A DNA stretch of 64,000 bases from Rhodococcus yunnanensis NBRC 103083 (GCF_001895005.1 NZ_BCXH01000010.1:142014-206013); one strand, 5' to 3'; numbered from the stretch's first letter, positions 36,029 to 45,447 are shown. The notes: a model not told the origin generated them from the letters alone. Program-made: numbers and translations.

Positions 36029-37237
36029 TCAGCCTCCGGTCACCGGTCCGTTCCAGACGCACGGGATCGCGCTGGCAGGTGTGCCCTGCGGGTCGAGTGC
36101 ATTCTTGATGATTCCGATGGCGCGCGGAGAGACGCTGATCGACAGGTGATCGGACAAGTCGACTCCGCAACCGTCCTGCAGCAGAATGTTCTTCACAGTG
36201 GCACCGGGACCTGCGGTCAGGAAGGTCGTCTTGTACGGCGTCACCACCTCGTCGAATCGAGTGCCGAGGACCGTGTAGTCGATACCGGGATCGGTGTCGC
36301 CGCCTGCGTCCAGAGCCTTGACGAGGGGCGAATCGATGACCTGATCGGACGCGGCAGGTCCTGCGATGGCCCCGACGACACCGAGGACGTTCAGGCCGAG
36401 ATTGTTGATGGTCCGGCCGAGAGTTCCGATCCCGACGAGCGTGGTGCCGTGGTTCGACCCGGACACGCTCACTACTTTGCCGACCTTGTTCTTGCTCGGA
36501 TCGGACGGGTTGGCGCCGCCTTCGAAGCGCAGGTACTGACGAGTCACCAGCCCACCTTGCGAGTGGCCGACGATGTCGACCTTGGCAGCGCCGGTGCGGG
36601 CGCGTACGGCATCGATGTAAGTCGCGATCTCCTTCGCGCTGTCCGCGATCGGACCGGTACCGCGGACGGACTTGACGTGACCCAACCCGCTGGAATCCTG
36701 ATCACCGTAGTTGAGGACGAACACGCAGTATCCGGCGTCCTTCAGTGCCGGCGAGATCCGTGCAAAGTTGTTGTACGCGTTCTCCCACGTTCCGTGCAGC
36801 AGCACAACAGGATTGGGATGAGCATCGGTGGGCTTGCAGCTCCAGTCGTTGGCGCCCTGCGGAGCCACGTCGGGGTGGACGATGTTGTAGAGGAATCCAG
36901 CGAGGAAATTCTTCTGGACAGGCCCGTATCCGACGGTCTCCTTCTCGGGATCGTAGGTGCTGCTGACCTCGACCGGTACATCGGCGATGCTGGGCCGCTC
37001 GATGCCCTGATCCTCCGCCTTGGGTCGCTGCGCTTCGCTGCCCTCGGCTGGAACCACTTCGGTGCCGTCGGCGGTCACGGTCGCCGGAGGCGCAGGCTCC
37101 GTCGCGGGTTGTGCAGAGGCTACTCCGAGACCTGCGAACACGATCGCGGCCGAGAGCGCGGCAATGGTGGTCGTGCTTCTGGCTCTGCGACGAACTCTGG
37201 AATGCTTGATCGACATAGGCCGTTCGCTTTCGTTCAT
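36029..37237 (-). CDS. Secreted class 2 lipase (EstA/LipA-like)
   Basis: The 402-residue protein starts with ATG behind GGGG, has a signal peptide (TTIAALSAAIVFAGLGVASA), a Pro/Thr/Glu-rich linker, then a lipase domain: NPVVLLHGTWENAYNNFA (oxyanion loop), VDIVGHSQGGLVTRQYL (nucleophile Ser), SGSNHGTTL and a late DHLSIS segment for the catalytic His. It should cut acylglycerols or related esters outside the cell. A clear terminator follows. Paralogs are common in rhodococci. Confidence 0.88.
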   Translation of the reverse strand: MNESERPMSIKHSRVRRRARSTTTIAALSAAIVFAGLGVASAQPATEPAPPATVTADGTEVVPAEGSEAQRPKAEDQGIERPSIADVPVEVSSTYDPEKETVGYGPVQKNFLAGFLYNIVHPDVAPQGANDWSCKPTDAHPNPVVLLHGTWENAYNNFARISPALKDAGYCVFVLNYGDQDSSGLGHVKSVRGTGPIADSAKEIATYIDAVRARTGAAKVDIVGHSQGGLVTRQYLRFEGGANPSDPSKNKVGKVVSVSGSNHGTTLVGIGTLGRTINNLGLNVLGVVGAIAGPAASDQVIDSPLVKALDAGGDTDPGIDYTVLGTRFDEVVTPYKTTFLTAGPGATVKNILLQDGCGVDLSDHLSISVSPRAIGIIKNALDPQGTPASAIPCVWNGPVTGG

Positions 37238-37479
37238 CGGACAACCCCGTCGAGACGCGAGAGTTGCCGTTGCTGCATCGATTTCAGCGTCGTCGGTTGC
37301 CCCGAATCCTTCGCTGCAAGTGGCACCGCGTCGATGCTGGTCGCCGAGCCGCATCGAACATTAGAAGTCGGTGCGGCGTTTGCCCATCGTGTTTCGCAAT
37401 CTCTGGACAACCGAGCGTATGTCCGCCGTCCACGTTGGAGGCGCTCACAACAACCGAGCCTTCCAAGCGATCCCCCAGC

Positions 37480-37539
37480 GCCGGATCTCTCAGGGCCGGA
37501 TCTCTCAGTGCCCGACCTCTCAAGGCCGGATCTCTCAAT
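37480..37539. repeat. 15-bp tandem repeat, four units
   Basis: GCCGGATCTCTCAGG and three variants follow one another at 37480, 37495, 37510 and 37525; the third has two changes. They overlap the last codon and stop of the LysR gene and run into the 297-base gap toward the lipase gene. Apart from the repeats and the promoter of the lipase gene, no feature is seen in that gap. Confidence 0.8.
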
Positions 37540-38374
37540 GCCGGAGTCGGCGCATGATCGCATCACGCAGGGCCGCACGGGGAGTACCGGAACCCGTCCG
37601 CGAGATCAGCACGAACTCGATGTCACCCGGATCCGGCAGCCCCTGCCCCTCGACGGCGACGAGACCGGCAGGCAGCGTGGATTCGGCGTGAACCAGAAAC
37701 CCGAGGCCTGCGTGCGCCGCGGCTCGCAGACCGAGTTCACTGTCGGTGACGCACGTGATCCGCCACCCACGCCCCGCCCGATCCAATGCTGCCAGCGCGC
37801 AGCTGCGGGTGATGCTGGGTGGGGGATACGTCACGAACGGCACAACCCCGTCGTCGACCTTGGCTCCCAGAGTGCCCGCCCACACGAGACGATCACTCCA
37901 CACCAGGTCACCATGAGTTTGACCTGGTCGCCTCTTGCCGAAGACCATGTCCAGTTCACCCGCGTCGAACTTCGCCCGCAACGGTTCGCTGAGCCCGACA
38001 CTGAGTTCGAGATCGATGCCGGGGTGCGCCTGCCGGAAGTCGAACAGAATCCGGGGCAGTTCGGTCCCGACGAGGTCGTCGGAGACGCCGAGTCGTAGGC
38101 GTCCGGACAGCGGTGCACCTGCGAAATAGTGCTCCGCCTCGGCGTTGGCGTCGAGAATCGAACGCGCGAACCCGACCATCGCCGCGCCGTCGGCCGTCAG
38201 TTCCATGTTTCGGGTGTCCCGCAGGAACAGCTCACGCCCGACGGCCTTCTCGAGCCGGGTGATGTGTCCGCTCACGGTCGACTGACGCAGTCCGAGACGC
38301 TCGCCCCCCGCGGTGAAGCCACCTTCACGTTCGACTGCGAGGAACGTCCTCAGCAGCACGGGGTCCAGGAGCAT
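37535..38374 (-). CDS. LysR family regulator
   Basis: The 279-residue protein has the LysR HTH (LRTFLAVEREGGFTAGGERLGLRQSTVSGHI, residues 8-38) and the effector domain (LSGRLRLGVSDDLVG onward). It diverges from a transporter gene across 75 bases. LysR proteins usually control the divergent neighbour, so the transporter is the likely target. The sequence TTCACGATTGCAG... in the gap has no perfect T-N11-A palindrome that I could pick out with confidence. Confidence 0.88.
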   Translation of the reverse strand: MLLDPVLLRTFLAVEREGGFTAGGERLGLRQSTVSGHITRLEKAVGRELFLRDTRNMELTADGAAMVGFARSILDANAEAEHYFAGAPLSGRLRLGVSDDLVGTELPRILFDFRQAHPGIDLELSVGLSEPLRAKFDAGELDMVFGKRRPGQTHGDLVWSDRLVWAGTLGAKVDDGVVPFVTYPPPSITRSCALAALDRAGRGWRITCVTDSELGLRAAAHAGLGFLVHAESTLPAGLVAVEGQGLPDPGDIEFVLISRTGSGTPRAALRDAIMRRLRH

Positions 38375-38449
38375 CCCCGATATCTATCACGATTCACGAT
38401 TGCAGTAAACGTCTGCATCAACTTTCGTGATCAATTGTCGGCCGATATC

Positions 38450-39466
38450 GTGAGCAGAGTGAATCTTCTCCGACAGGCACGCCCGGACGGGTTCGTTCTC
38501 GGCATCATCGCGGTGGCCGCGCTGGCGAGTGTCCTCCCCGCCACCGGCACCGCCGAGACCGTGCTCGGATGGGCCACCAAGATCGCCATCGGACTTCTCT
38601 TCCTCATCTACGGCGCCCGGTTGTCACCCCAGGAGGCGTGGGAGGGGGTCAAGCACTGGCGGTTGCACTCGGTCGTTCTCGCGACGACCTACGTGCTGTT
38701 CCCGCTGATCGGACTGGCTCTGCGCATACTGGAGCCGACGATCCTGACCCAGGATCTCTACACCGGCATTCTGTTCCTGTGCCTCGTTCCGTCGACGGTG
38801 CAGTCGTCGATCGCGTTCACCTCCATCGCCAAGGGGAACGTCGCCGGTGCCGTCGTCAGCGCATCGTTCTCCAACATCGTGGGTGTCTTCGTCACTCCGT
38901 TCCTCGTGATTCTGCTGATGAACACCTCCGGCGACGCCCACGTGGACGCGTCGTCGATCGTGAACATCGCCGTGCAGCTGCTTCTTCCGTTTCTCCTGGG
39001 ACAGCTGATACGCCCACTCGTCACCGGATGGTTGTCGAGGCACACCACCCCGACCAAGGTCGTCGACCGCGGTTCGATTCTTCTCGTCGTCTACGCCGCG
39101 TTCAGCGAATCCATGAACCAGCACGTGTGGTCGTCGGTGTCGGTGTGGCAGATCGTCGCGGTGGTTCTCACGTGCATCTTCATCCTCGCGCTCGTTCTCG
39201 CGCTCACCTACTTCATCGGCAGGGCCATGGGCTTGCCGCTGGCAGATCGAATCGTGCTCGTCTTCTGTGGATCGAAGAAGAGCCTCGCCAGCGGACTGCC
39301 GATGGCCTCGGTGCTGTTCGCGGGCCAACCCGTCGGACTGATCGTGCTGCCGTTGCTTCTGTTCCATCAGATTCAACTGATGGTGTGTGCCGTGCTCGCG
39401 CAGCGATACGCACGCGCGCACGTTTCGCACGTCGTGGGTGATGCGGAGCCTGCACTGCGCGACTAG
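38450..39466 (+). CDS. Bile acid:sodium symporter-like (SBF-like) transporter
   Basis: A protein of about 338 residues with nine to ten hydrophobic helices and the SBF-like/YfeH pattern: LLFLIYGARLSPQEA, LCLVPSTVQSSIAFTSIAKGN, and VFCGSKKSLASGLPMA with a conserved charged pair in a crossover helix. It should move organic anions or other solutes with sodium or protons. GTG 38450 is used; a second GTG three codons on is equally possible. Confidence 0.8.
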   Translation: MSRVNLLRQARPDGFVLGIIAVAALASVLPATGTAETVLGWATKIAIGLLFLIYGARLSPQEAWEGVKHWRLHSVVLATTYVLFPLIGLALRILEPTILTQDLYTGILFLCLVPSTVQSSIAFTSIAKGNVAGAVVSASFSNIVGVFVTPFLVILLMNTSGDAHVDASSIVNIAVQLLLPFLLGQLIRPLVTGWLSRHTTPTKVVDRGSILLVVYAAFSESMNQHVWSSVSVWQIVAVVLTCIFILALVLALTYFIGRAMGLPLADRIVLVFCGSKKSLASGLPMASVLFAGQPVGLIVLPLLLFHQIQLMVCAVLAQRYARAHVSHVVGDAEPALRD

Positions 39467-39476
39467 CGTCGGCCAG

Positions 39477-39518
39477 GCCTAGCCCTTCGACCTGGGGGCC
39501 TAGCCCTTTGACCTGGAG
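39477..39518 (+). repeat. 21-bp tandem duplication carrying the gadB ribosome binding site
   Basis: GCCTAGCCCTTCGACCTGGGG is repeated with two changes at 39498-39518; the second copy ends in CTGGAGG, which supplies the ribosome binding site for the GTG at 39525. The first copy has CTGGGGG at the same place. Confidence 0.7.
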
Positions 39519-39524
39519 GAACAC

Positions 39525-40898
39525 GTGGTTCACAGAAAGCATCCCGACGGCGTGATCTCCGCGGCGTACACCGGACGAATCGCGACGAACCCGGTGCCCG
39601 CCCTCCGACTGCCCGACGAGCAACTCGACCCGGAAGCCGCCTACCGCTTCATTCACGACGAACTGATGCTCGACGGTTCATCCCGCCTCAATCTGGCCAC
39701 GTTCGTCACCACGTGGATGGATCCACAGGCCGAGAAGCTGATGGCGGAAACCTTCGACAAGAACATGATCGACAAGGACGAGTACCCGGCGACGGCGTCC
39801 ATCGAAGAGCGCTGTGTCAACATGGTGGCAGACCTCTTCCACGCCCCAGGTCTCGATCCCGAGGATTCCGCAAGTGCGACGGGCGTGTCGACCATCGGGT
39901 CGAGCGAGGCCGTCATGCTCGCGGGACTTGCACTGAAGTGGCGGTGGCGGGCACGAGTCGAGGATTCCTCGAGGCCGAATCTCGTGCTGGGCAGCAATGT
40001 TCAGGTGGTATGGGAGAAGTTCTGTCGATACTTCGACGTCGAACCCAGGTATCTGCCGATGGAACCGGGCCGCTACGTCATCACACCCGAGCAGGTCCGA
40101 GAAGCCGTCGACGAGAACACGATCGGCGTCGTGGCCATTCTGGGAACGACCTTCACCGGCGAACTCGAACCCGTCTCGGAGATCTGCGACGTACTCGACG
40201 CACTGGCAGCGGGCGGAGGCCCGGACATACCGGTGCATGTCGACGCGGCCAGCGGCGGTTTCGTCGTGCCGTTCCTGCAGCCGCACCTCGAATGGGATTT
40301 CCGACTGCCGCGGGTGAAGTCGATCAACGCGAGCGGCCACAAGTACGGACTCACTTATCCCGGAATAGGTTTCGCGGTCTGGCGCACACGGGAGGATCTA
40401 CCGGAGGACCTCGTGTTCCGAGTGAACTATCTCGGCGGCGACATGCCGACGTTCACGCTGAACTTCTCCCGCCCCGGTAATCAGGTCATCGGGCAGTACT
40501 ACAACTTCCTTCGGTTGGGCCGCTCCGGTTACACCGACATCATGGAAGCGCTGCGCGACACCGCAGTTCGAGTCAGTGGGCACCTGGCCGAACACCCGGC
40601 GTTCGAGGTCATCACCGACGGCAGCGCCATTCCGGTGATCTCGTTCAAGCTCACCGGGGACCACCCGTACACGGTCTTCGACGTCTCCCACGAGTTGCGC
40701 GCCCTCGGCTGGCAGGTGCCCGCGTACACGATGCCCGACAACGCCACCGATATCGCCGTGCTCCGGATCGTCGTCCGTGAGGGGTTCAGCGCGGACCTCG
40801 GGCGGCTGTTGTGCATCGCGATCGGCGAGGTGATCGACCAATTGGATTCCATCGCGGCCGGCGGGGGGCATTCGACGGCAACACATTTCGCGCACTGA
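39525..40898 (+). CDS. gadB: Glutamate decarboxylase
   Basis: A 457-residue PLP enzyme. K273 in SINASGHKYG binds the cofactor; D240 in HVDAASGGF is the residue facing the pyridine nitrogen. The segment TTFTGELEPV and the C-terminal HSTATHFAH with histidines resemble the pH-sensitive tail of bacterial GadA/B. It turns glutamate into GABA, using up a proton, and may serve in acid resistance or GABA metabolism. No antiporter gene is adjacent. GTG start with GGAGG seven bases upstream. Confidence 0.94.
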   Translation: MVHRKHPDGVISAAYTGRIATNPVPALRLPDEQLDPEAAYRFIHDELMLDGSSRLNLATFVTTWMDPQAEKLMAETFDKNMIDKDEYPATASIEERCVNMVADLFHAPGLDPEDSASATGVSTIGSSEAVMLAGLALKWRWRARVEDSSRPNLVLGSNVQVVWEKFCRYFDVEPRYLPMEPGRYVITPEQVREAVDENTIGVVAILGTTFTGELEPVSEICDVLDALAAGGGPDIPVHVDAASGGFVVPFLQPHLEWDFRLPRVKSINASGHKYGLTYPGIGFAVWRTREDLPEDLVFRVNYLGGDMPTFTLNFSRPGNQVIGQYYNFLRLGRSGYTDIMEALRDTAVRVSGHLAEHPAFEVITDGSAIPVISFKLTGDHPYTVFDVSHELRALGWQVPAYTMPDNATDIAVLRIVVREGFSADLGRLLCIAIGEVIDQLDSIAAGGGHSTATHFAH

Positions 40899-40928
40899 CA
40901 CCGCCCGCGCACGGGCGCCGAAGGGGCA

Positions 40929-41537
40929 CTAGTTGCGTTCGACGTCGATCGGATGCGAGGCCAACATGGCCAGCGGCATGGGCTGTCGACGCAGCACGTG
41001 AGCCCACATGTCGACCTTCGGCGGCCCGATGACGTCGGAAGCCAGTGCGGACACGACCATCCAGTCGTCACGCTCCAGCTCGCCGTCGAGCTGTCCGAGC
41101 GTCCACCCCGAGTACCCGGCAAAGATGCGCACGCCTTCGACGAGTGGTGCGATCTCCGACGGGTCCGAGTCGAGATCGACCATGACCACACGCCCGTCCA
41201 CCCTCCTGAGCCCGGGCACACCGTCGACCTGAACGCCGGTCCGCACCGTCGCCAGGCACAGCGCCGAGTCCCGCTTGACCGGACCACCGACGTAGAGTGC
41301 TTTCGGCCGTGCCGCCAGCTCGCTCCACTGCGGCAGGACGTTCGTCACGGCCGTCTCACTCGGGCGATTGATGACGACGCCCAGGCTGCCTGCGTCGTTG
41401 TGCTCGATGACGTACACGACCGTCCGTCTGAACGTCGGCTCGACGAGTTCGATCGACGACACCAACAAACTTCCCGGGCGTACCGCCTGATCGGCGGATG
41501 CCGTCCGGTCCTCGGGTTCCTCCGCATGCGCCGCCAT
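40929..41537 (-). CDS. YqgE/AlgH family protein
   Basis: The 202-residue UPF0301 protein has the family pattern GSLLVSSIEL... FRRTVVYVIEHNDAGSLGVVINRPSE and YVGGPVKRDSALCL, IFAGYSGWTLGQLDGEL. It corresponds to Rv0038. The biochemical role is not established. It is monocistronic, convergent with gadB. Confidence 0.9.
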   Translation of the reverse strand: MAAHAEEPEDRTASADQAVRPGSLLVSSIELVEPTFRRTVVYVIEHNDAGSLGVVINRPSETAVTNVLPQWSELAARPKALYVGGPVKRDSALCLATVRTGVQVDGVPGLRRVDGRVVMVDLDSDPSEIAPLVEGVRIFAGYSGWTLGQLDGELERDDWMVVSALASDVIGPPKVDMWAHVLRRQPMPLAMLASHPIDVERN

Positions 41538-41597
41538 GACAACATTGTGGCACCGCGTACTACCCGATGTGACGCAAGGGATCGGACGAGTCGTGAC

Positions 41598-42326
41598 TCA
41601 GGTCAGCCCGGCGAGTTCGACGAAAAGGGCGAGCTGGTACTCGAAGATCTGGTCTCTGGCCCCGAACGTGTCGGATCCGTACTGGTCGAAGACATCGAAG
41701 CTGACCGCGCCGAACAGCGACGCCCACACCGTGACTCCCCGGGCCAACGCGTCGTCGGACATGTCCGTGCCCATTTCGTTACGAATGTCCGAGAAGTCTC
41801 CGTGCAGTCCGGACAGGGACGCCGGAGTGGTTCGTGCCACGAGTCTGTCCTCGCGCCAGGCCTCGTCGAAGATCTGCACCAGTTTCACGATCACCCGCGT
41901 GCCCGGTCCGGTCGTCTGTTCGGCCGGCGCGTGATACCCGGGAACCGGACTGCCGAACAGCAGCGCGTATCCGGCGGGCTCACGCAGACCCCATGACCTG
42001 ACCGTCCGCCCGAGCGTGAGGAACTTCTCGACGGGCCCGTCGGCTGCATCGACCGCTGCATCGACCTCGTCTCCCAGCTGGGTGTACGCGTCGACGACGA
42101 GCAGCGTCAGCAGCTCGTCCCGGCTCTTGACATAGCGATAGACAGCCGACGACACGACGCCGAGATCCCGTGCAACCGCCCGCAGCGACAACGCCGCGGC
42201 CCCGTCGGCGGCCAGATGCTCGCGGCCGATTCGAGTGATGTCGAGAAGAGTCTGAGCCCTGGCGCGTTCGCGGGGGGTGGTGGACATGGGAGACACACTA
42301 TCGGCGAGCCGGATCGCCGCGGTCAC
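41598..42326 (-). CDS. TetR family regulator
   Basis: The protein of up to 242 residues has a TetR HTH (LSLRAVARDLGVVSSAVYRYVKSRDELLTLL) and a C-terminal domain of the TetR_C_13/WHG type. The GTG at 42326 overlaps the stop of the XRE gene (GTGA), which suggests coupling; an ATG 13 codons later is the alternative. It is the last gene of the ABC-exporter operon and is likely to act on it or on a related drug resistance trait. Confidence 0.85.
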   Translation of the reverse strand: MTAAIRLADSVSPMSTTPRERARAQTLLDITRIGREHLAADGAAALSLRAVARDLGVVSSAVYRYVKSRDELLTLLVVDAYTQLGDEVDAAVDAADGPVEKFLTLGRTVRSWGLREPAGYALLFGSPVPGYHAPAEQTTGPGTRVIVKLVQIFDEAWREDRLVARTTPASLSGLHGDFSDIRNEMGTDMSDDALARGVTVWASLFGAVSFDVFDQYGSDTFGARDQIFEYQLALFVELAGLT

Positions 42327-42565
42327 GCCGTGGACTCGCTTGATCCGAGTCGCGGATGCGGATCGATCGAGAAGATGACCTCGACCGGAACCTCGAAGTA
42401 CGCCGCGATCCGCAGAGCCAGGTGAAGGCTGGGACTGTATTCGCCGCGCTCGAGGTATCCGACCGTTTGATAGTGGACACCCAACGCGTCCGCCAAATCC
42501 CGCCGCGAGATCTGGCGTTCCGCGCGCAACATCGCGATGCGGTTGTAGATGACTTCAGTAGGCAC
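42323..42565 (-). CDS. XRE family HTH regulator
   Basis: An 80-residue protein consisting of one HTH (ISRRDLADALGVHYQTVGYLERGEYSPSL) plus EVPVEVIFSIDP, the YozG-like short regulator type commonly encoded beside ABC exporters. It overlaps the permease gene by 11 bases and the TetR gene by four. It probably represses its own operon. Confidence 0.88.
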   Translation of the reverse strand: MPTEVIYNRIAMLRAERQISRRDLADALGVHYQTVGYLERGEYSPSLHLALRIAAYFEVPVEVIFSIDPHPRLGSSESTA

Positions 42566-43406
42566 GTGCCAGTGCCCTGTCTCGTCGTTCGTCCACCTTG
42601 CTGCCGGACTCGTTTCGGGCCATGCGAGACAACACTATCGGGGCCGCGACCAGACCGACGATTGCCCAGGCACCGAGTGCAGCTGCGGTCTCGAGGTGCC
42701 GCCACGACTGATCGAGTTCGACGACGACCGCATCGGGCGGCAGCAACGCCGACCGCAACCCGAGACCGAGCCAGTAGCACGGGAGTACCTGCGCCACGTC
42801 CTGCAACCAGCCGGGCAACGCGGTGATGGGGTAGAAGATCCCGGAGATACCGACGACGACCATCAACGGCATGGTCACGAAGAACAAGGCACGGGCAGTG
42901 CCCACCAACGCACCGAGCACGGCGCCGAGCGGCAGCGTGGCGAGCAGACCGAGCAGCACGACCCAGACCAACGTGAACCAGGATCCGATGCTGCCGAGCG
43001 AGACACCCCCGACGATGATCGCGCCCGCGACCAGTATCGCAATCACCTGGACCGTCACCGTCACGGCGTTGCTGCCGACTCGTCCGATGAAGTATCCGAT
43101 CATTCCGTTCGGAGTAGCCTTGGCGCGAAGGAGAGTCCCGTCCTCGCGGTCGAGCACGATGGCTTCGCCGATGGTGTAGACACCGTTGAAGAAGATGATC
43201 GTTCCCATGACCCCTGGCAGGGCGAGAACCGCCAAGCTGTAGTTCGTGTCCTGAAACGATCCGTTCCGCATGAAGAACAGCGCGACCATGATCAGGGCGG
43301 GGAACAGAAACACGGCGGCGAGACCTTGCGGGTCCGTGAACATCTGCCGCACTTCGATTCTCGTACGCCGAAGGCCGGACCGGACGGCTACGCTCTTGGC
43401 ATTCAT
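42555..43406 (-). CDS. ABC-2 type exporter permease
   Basis: The 283-residue protein has six hydrophobic helices in the ABC-2 layout, with FLFPALIMVALFFM, TIGEAIVLDREDGTLLRAKATP (the coupling loop) and GIFYPITALPGWLQDVAQVLP (the typical extracellular loop). It pairs with the ATPase upstream, whose stop it overlaps by four bases (ATGA). It likely exports a drug, lipid or peptide. Confidence 0.9.
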   Translation of the reverse strand: MNAKSVAVRSGLRRTRIEVRQMFTDPQGLAAVFLFPALIMVALFFMRNGSFQDTNYSLAVLALPGVMGTIIFFNGVYTIGEAIVLDREDGTLLRAKATPNGMIGYFIGRVGSNAVTVTVQVIAILVAGAIIVGGVSLGSIGSWFTLVWVVLLGLLATLPLGAVLGALVGTARALFFVTMPLMVVVGISGIFYPITALPGWLQDVAQVLPCYWLGLGLRSALLPPDAVVVELDQSWRHLETAAALGAWAIVGLVAAPIVLSRMARNESGSKVDERRDRALARAY

Positions 43407-44308
43407 CGTGTCATCACTTCCAATGTCGGTGCGCTGTCCGGCGATTCCTGTTCGTGAACCAACATCATGTACGTGTCCTCCAAACTCGCGCGGCGCACCT
43501 CCAGATCGACGACGCGATCGCCGTGCTGCAGGTACAGATCGTGCACGAATTTCGCTGCCTCCGTGCTGCTGTGGACCGACCGCAGACCGTCGACACTCCA
43601 GCGCACCTCCGAATCGGCCGGGATACCCCTGGACAACTCGTCGGGTGAGCCGTCGGCGATGATGGCGCCTCCAGCGAGGATCACGATGCGATCGGCCAGC
43701 TTCTCGGCTTCGTCCAGATCATGCGTCGTGACGAGGATGGTCGTTCCCTCGAGATCGGCCAATCTGTGTACCAACTCGTGGAATTCACGACGACCATCGG
43801 GATCGAAGCCTGCGGTCGGCTCGTCGAGAAACAGCAGTTCCGGTTTGCCGACGATCCCGATGGCCACATCGAGTCGCCTGCGTTGCCCTCCCGACAACGA
43901 CGCGATCTTCGAGTGCGCGTGTCCGGTGAGCCCGACGAGTTCGAGTAGCTCGCCGACGTTCCACGACGTTCCGAACGGCGCATAGAAAGATCCGAGGTAG
44001 TCGAGGAGCTCACGTACCCTCCACCGTCCGTGATCGCGCCACGATTGCAGTACTACTCCCACGCGAGCCCTCCAGGCCTCGTCGCCGTCGGCGGGATCGA
44101 CGCCGAGTACCTCGACCCTTCCTGCGGAACGGAGTCGAAATCCCTCGAGAATCTCGAGCGTCGTGGATTTGCCCGCGCCGTTGGGACCGAGCATCACCAG
44201 TACCTCGCCCTGGTGGGCCCTGAAGGACACGCCTTTCAGAACATCGGTGCTCCCGTATCTCATTCTTACGTTCTCGACGTCGACAACGACGTCCCTCGAA
44301 GAATTCAC
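43403..44308 (-). CDS. ABC exporter ATP-binding protein
   Basis: A 301-residue ATPase of the DrrA type: Walker A GPNGAGKST, Q-loop VVLQSW, signature LSGGQRRRLDVAI, Walker B LLFLDEPTAGFDP, H-loop TTHD. The C-terminal 80 residues are the usual extra domain of drug exporters. The GTG at 44308 has GGGAGG close upstream; an ATG 22 codons earlier would lie before the apparent promoter, so it is not chosen. First gene of a four-gene operon. Confidence 0.92.
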   Translation of the reverse strand: MNSSRDVVVDVENVRMRYGSTDVLKGVSFRAHQGEVLVMLGPNGAGKSTTLEILEGFRLRSAGRVEVLGVDPADGDEAWRARVGVVLQSWRDHGRWRVRELLDYLGSFYAPFGTSWNVGELLELVGLTGHAHSKIASLSGGQRRRLDVAIGIVGKPELLFLDEPTAGFDPDGRREFHELVHRLADLEGTTILVTTHDLDEAEKLADRIVILAGGAIIADGSPDELSRGIPADSEVRWSVDGLRSVHSSTEAAKFVHDLYLQHGDRVVDLEVRRASLEDTYMMLVHEQESPDSAPTLEVMTR

Positions 44309-44342
44309 CCTGCCTCCCGGCGTCGTGGGTCGATGATGATTT

Positions 44343-44361
44343 GTAGCATACCTACTATATT
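44343..44361 (-). promoter_or_regulatory. Promoter -10 element and small palindrome of the ABC operon
   Basis: On the minus strand TATAGT (44361-44356) is a good -10 element, with GTAG-GTATG-CTAC (44355-44343) directly after, where transcription would start, 35 bases before the GTG. The palindrome may be the operator of the XRE or TetR regulator in the operon. No good -35 element is seen. Confidence 0.4.
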
Positions 44362-44481
44362 CCGTATTTTCCATAGGAAGCTTTCTCACTTTGCGAGAGC
44401 AGTGCTCTTGCTTTTCGGTCGGAACGGGTGCACACTCGAAGAAACAGAGAGCAGTGCTCACATTCGAGTCGAGGAGACATC

Positions 44482-45414
44482 ATGAACCAACTGCACGTCG
44501 TCACCGGAGCAGGACCCGTCGGATGGACCGTCGCGGAACAATTGGCTGCACAGGGTCATTCGGTTCGCGTACTCACACGCTCCGGCTCGGGGCCGGAGCA
44601 CCCGTCCATCGAACGACGCCGCGTCGACATCGAAACAGGGGACCTACGAGCAGAATTCGAGGGTGCCACCGCCATCTACCACTGCACCCACGTCGCCTAC
44701 GAGGACACGGTGTGGCGCGCGAAGCTTCCGATGATGGAACGTCGAGTTCTCGACGCCGCCGCGGGCACCGTCGTGGTGTTCCCCGAGAGTCTGTACGCGT
44801 ACGGGAGGATCGACGGACCCATCCGGGAGGATGCTCCGCGAAATGCGACTCACCGCAAGCTCGGTGTCCGAACCCAACTTCTTGCAGCCCGTGACGCACA
44901 TGCAACACCGACCATCAGCGTCGCCGCTTCGGACTTCTACGGACCGAAGGTGCTCACGGCACACATGGGTGATCGTGTCGTACCGAACGTGCTGGAACAC
45001 AAAACCATTCGGGTACTCGCCAATGCCGACCTACCCCACTCGTTCACCTACGTTCCGGACTTCGCGGCCGCGATGATCGCCGCTGCAGCCGACCGATCCC
45101 TGTGGAACACCTTCCTGCACGCACCCACCGTGCCCGCGGTCACCCAGCGCGAGATGATCGAAATATTCTCGCGCGCAGCAGGAGTGGAGACACCCAAGGT
45201 CGGCGTACTTCCGGTCTGGATGATGCGCACACTGGGCATTGCACCGGGACCGATCAAGGAACTCGGCGACACTCTGTACCAGTTCCAGTACCCGTTCCGA
45301 CTCGACAGCAGCCGGAGCGAGAAGATTCTCGGCATTCATCCGACGCCCCTCGAGGCCGGAGCCGCCGCCACGATCGCCTGGTGGAAGGCGAAGGAGCACT
45401 CCTCGGCCGCCTGA
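44482..45414 (+). CDS. NAD-dependent epimerase/dehydratase-like protein
   Basis: The 310-residue protein has the Rossmann motif VTGAGPVGWTVAEQL at the N-terminus and the atypical-SDR layout with YGRIDGPIREDAP and SDFYGP. The usual Tyr-x3-Lys pair is not evident, so catalytic activity is uncertain; it could act as an NmrA-like or reductase-like protein. The ATG has GAGGAGAC upstream. It diverges from the ABC exporter operon. Confidence 0.8.
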   Translation: MNQLHVVTGAGPVGWTVAEQLAAQGHSVRVLTRSGSGPEHPSIERRRVDIETGDLRAEFEGATAIYHCTHVAYEDTVWRAKLPMMERRVLDAAAGTVVVFPESLYAYGRIDGPIREDAPRNATHRKLGVRTQLLAARDAHATPTISVAASDFYGPKVLTAHMGDRVVPNVLEHKTIRVLANADLPHSFTYVPDFAAAMIAAAADRSLWNTFLHAPTVPAVTQREMIEIFSRAAGVETPKVGVLPVWMMRTLGIAPGPIKELGDTLYQFQYPFRLDSSRSEKILGIHPTPLEAGAAATIAWWKAKEHSSAA

Positions 45415-45447
45415 GGCTCCTCGCACTGTCGGTATTACAGTGCAGCA

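Noticed and set aside
37284..37538. A minus-strand frame with repeated LRDPA peptides
   Set aside because: Read through the 15-bp tandem repeat; no ribosome binding site.
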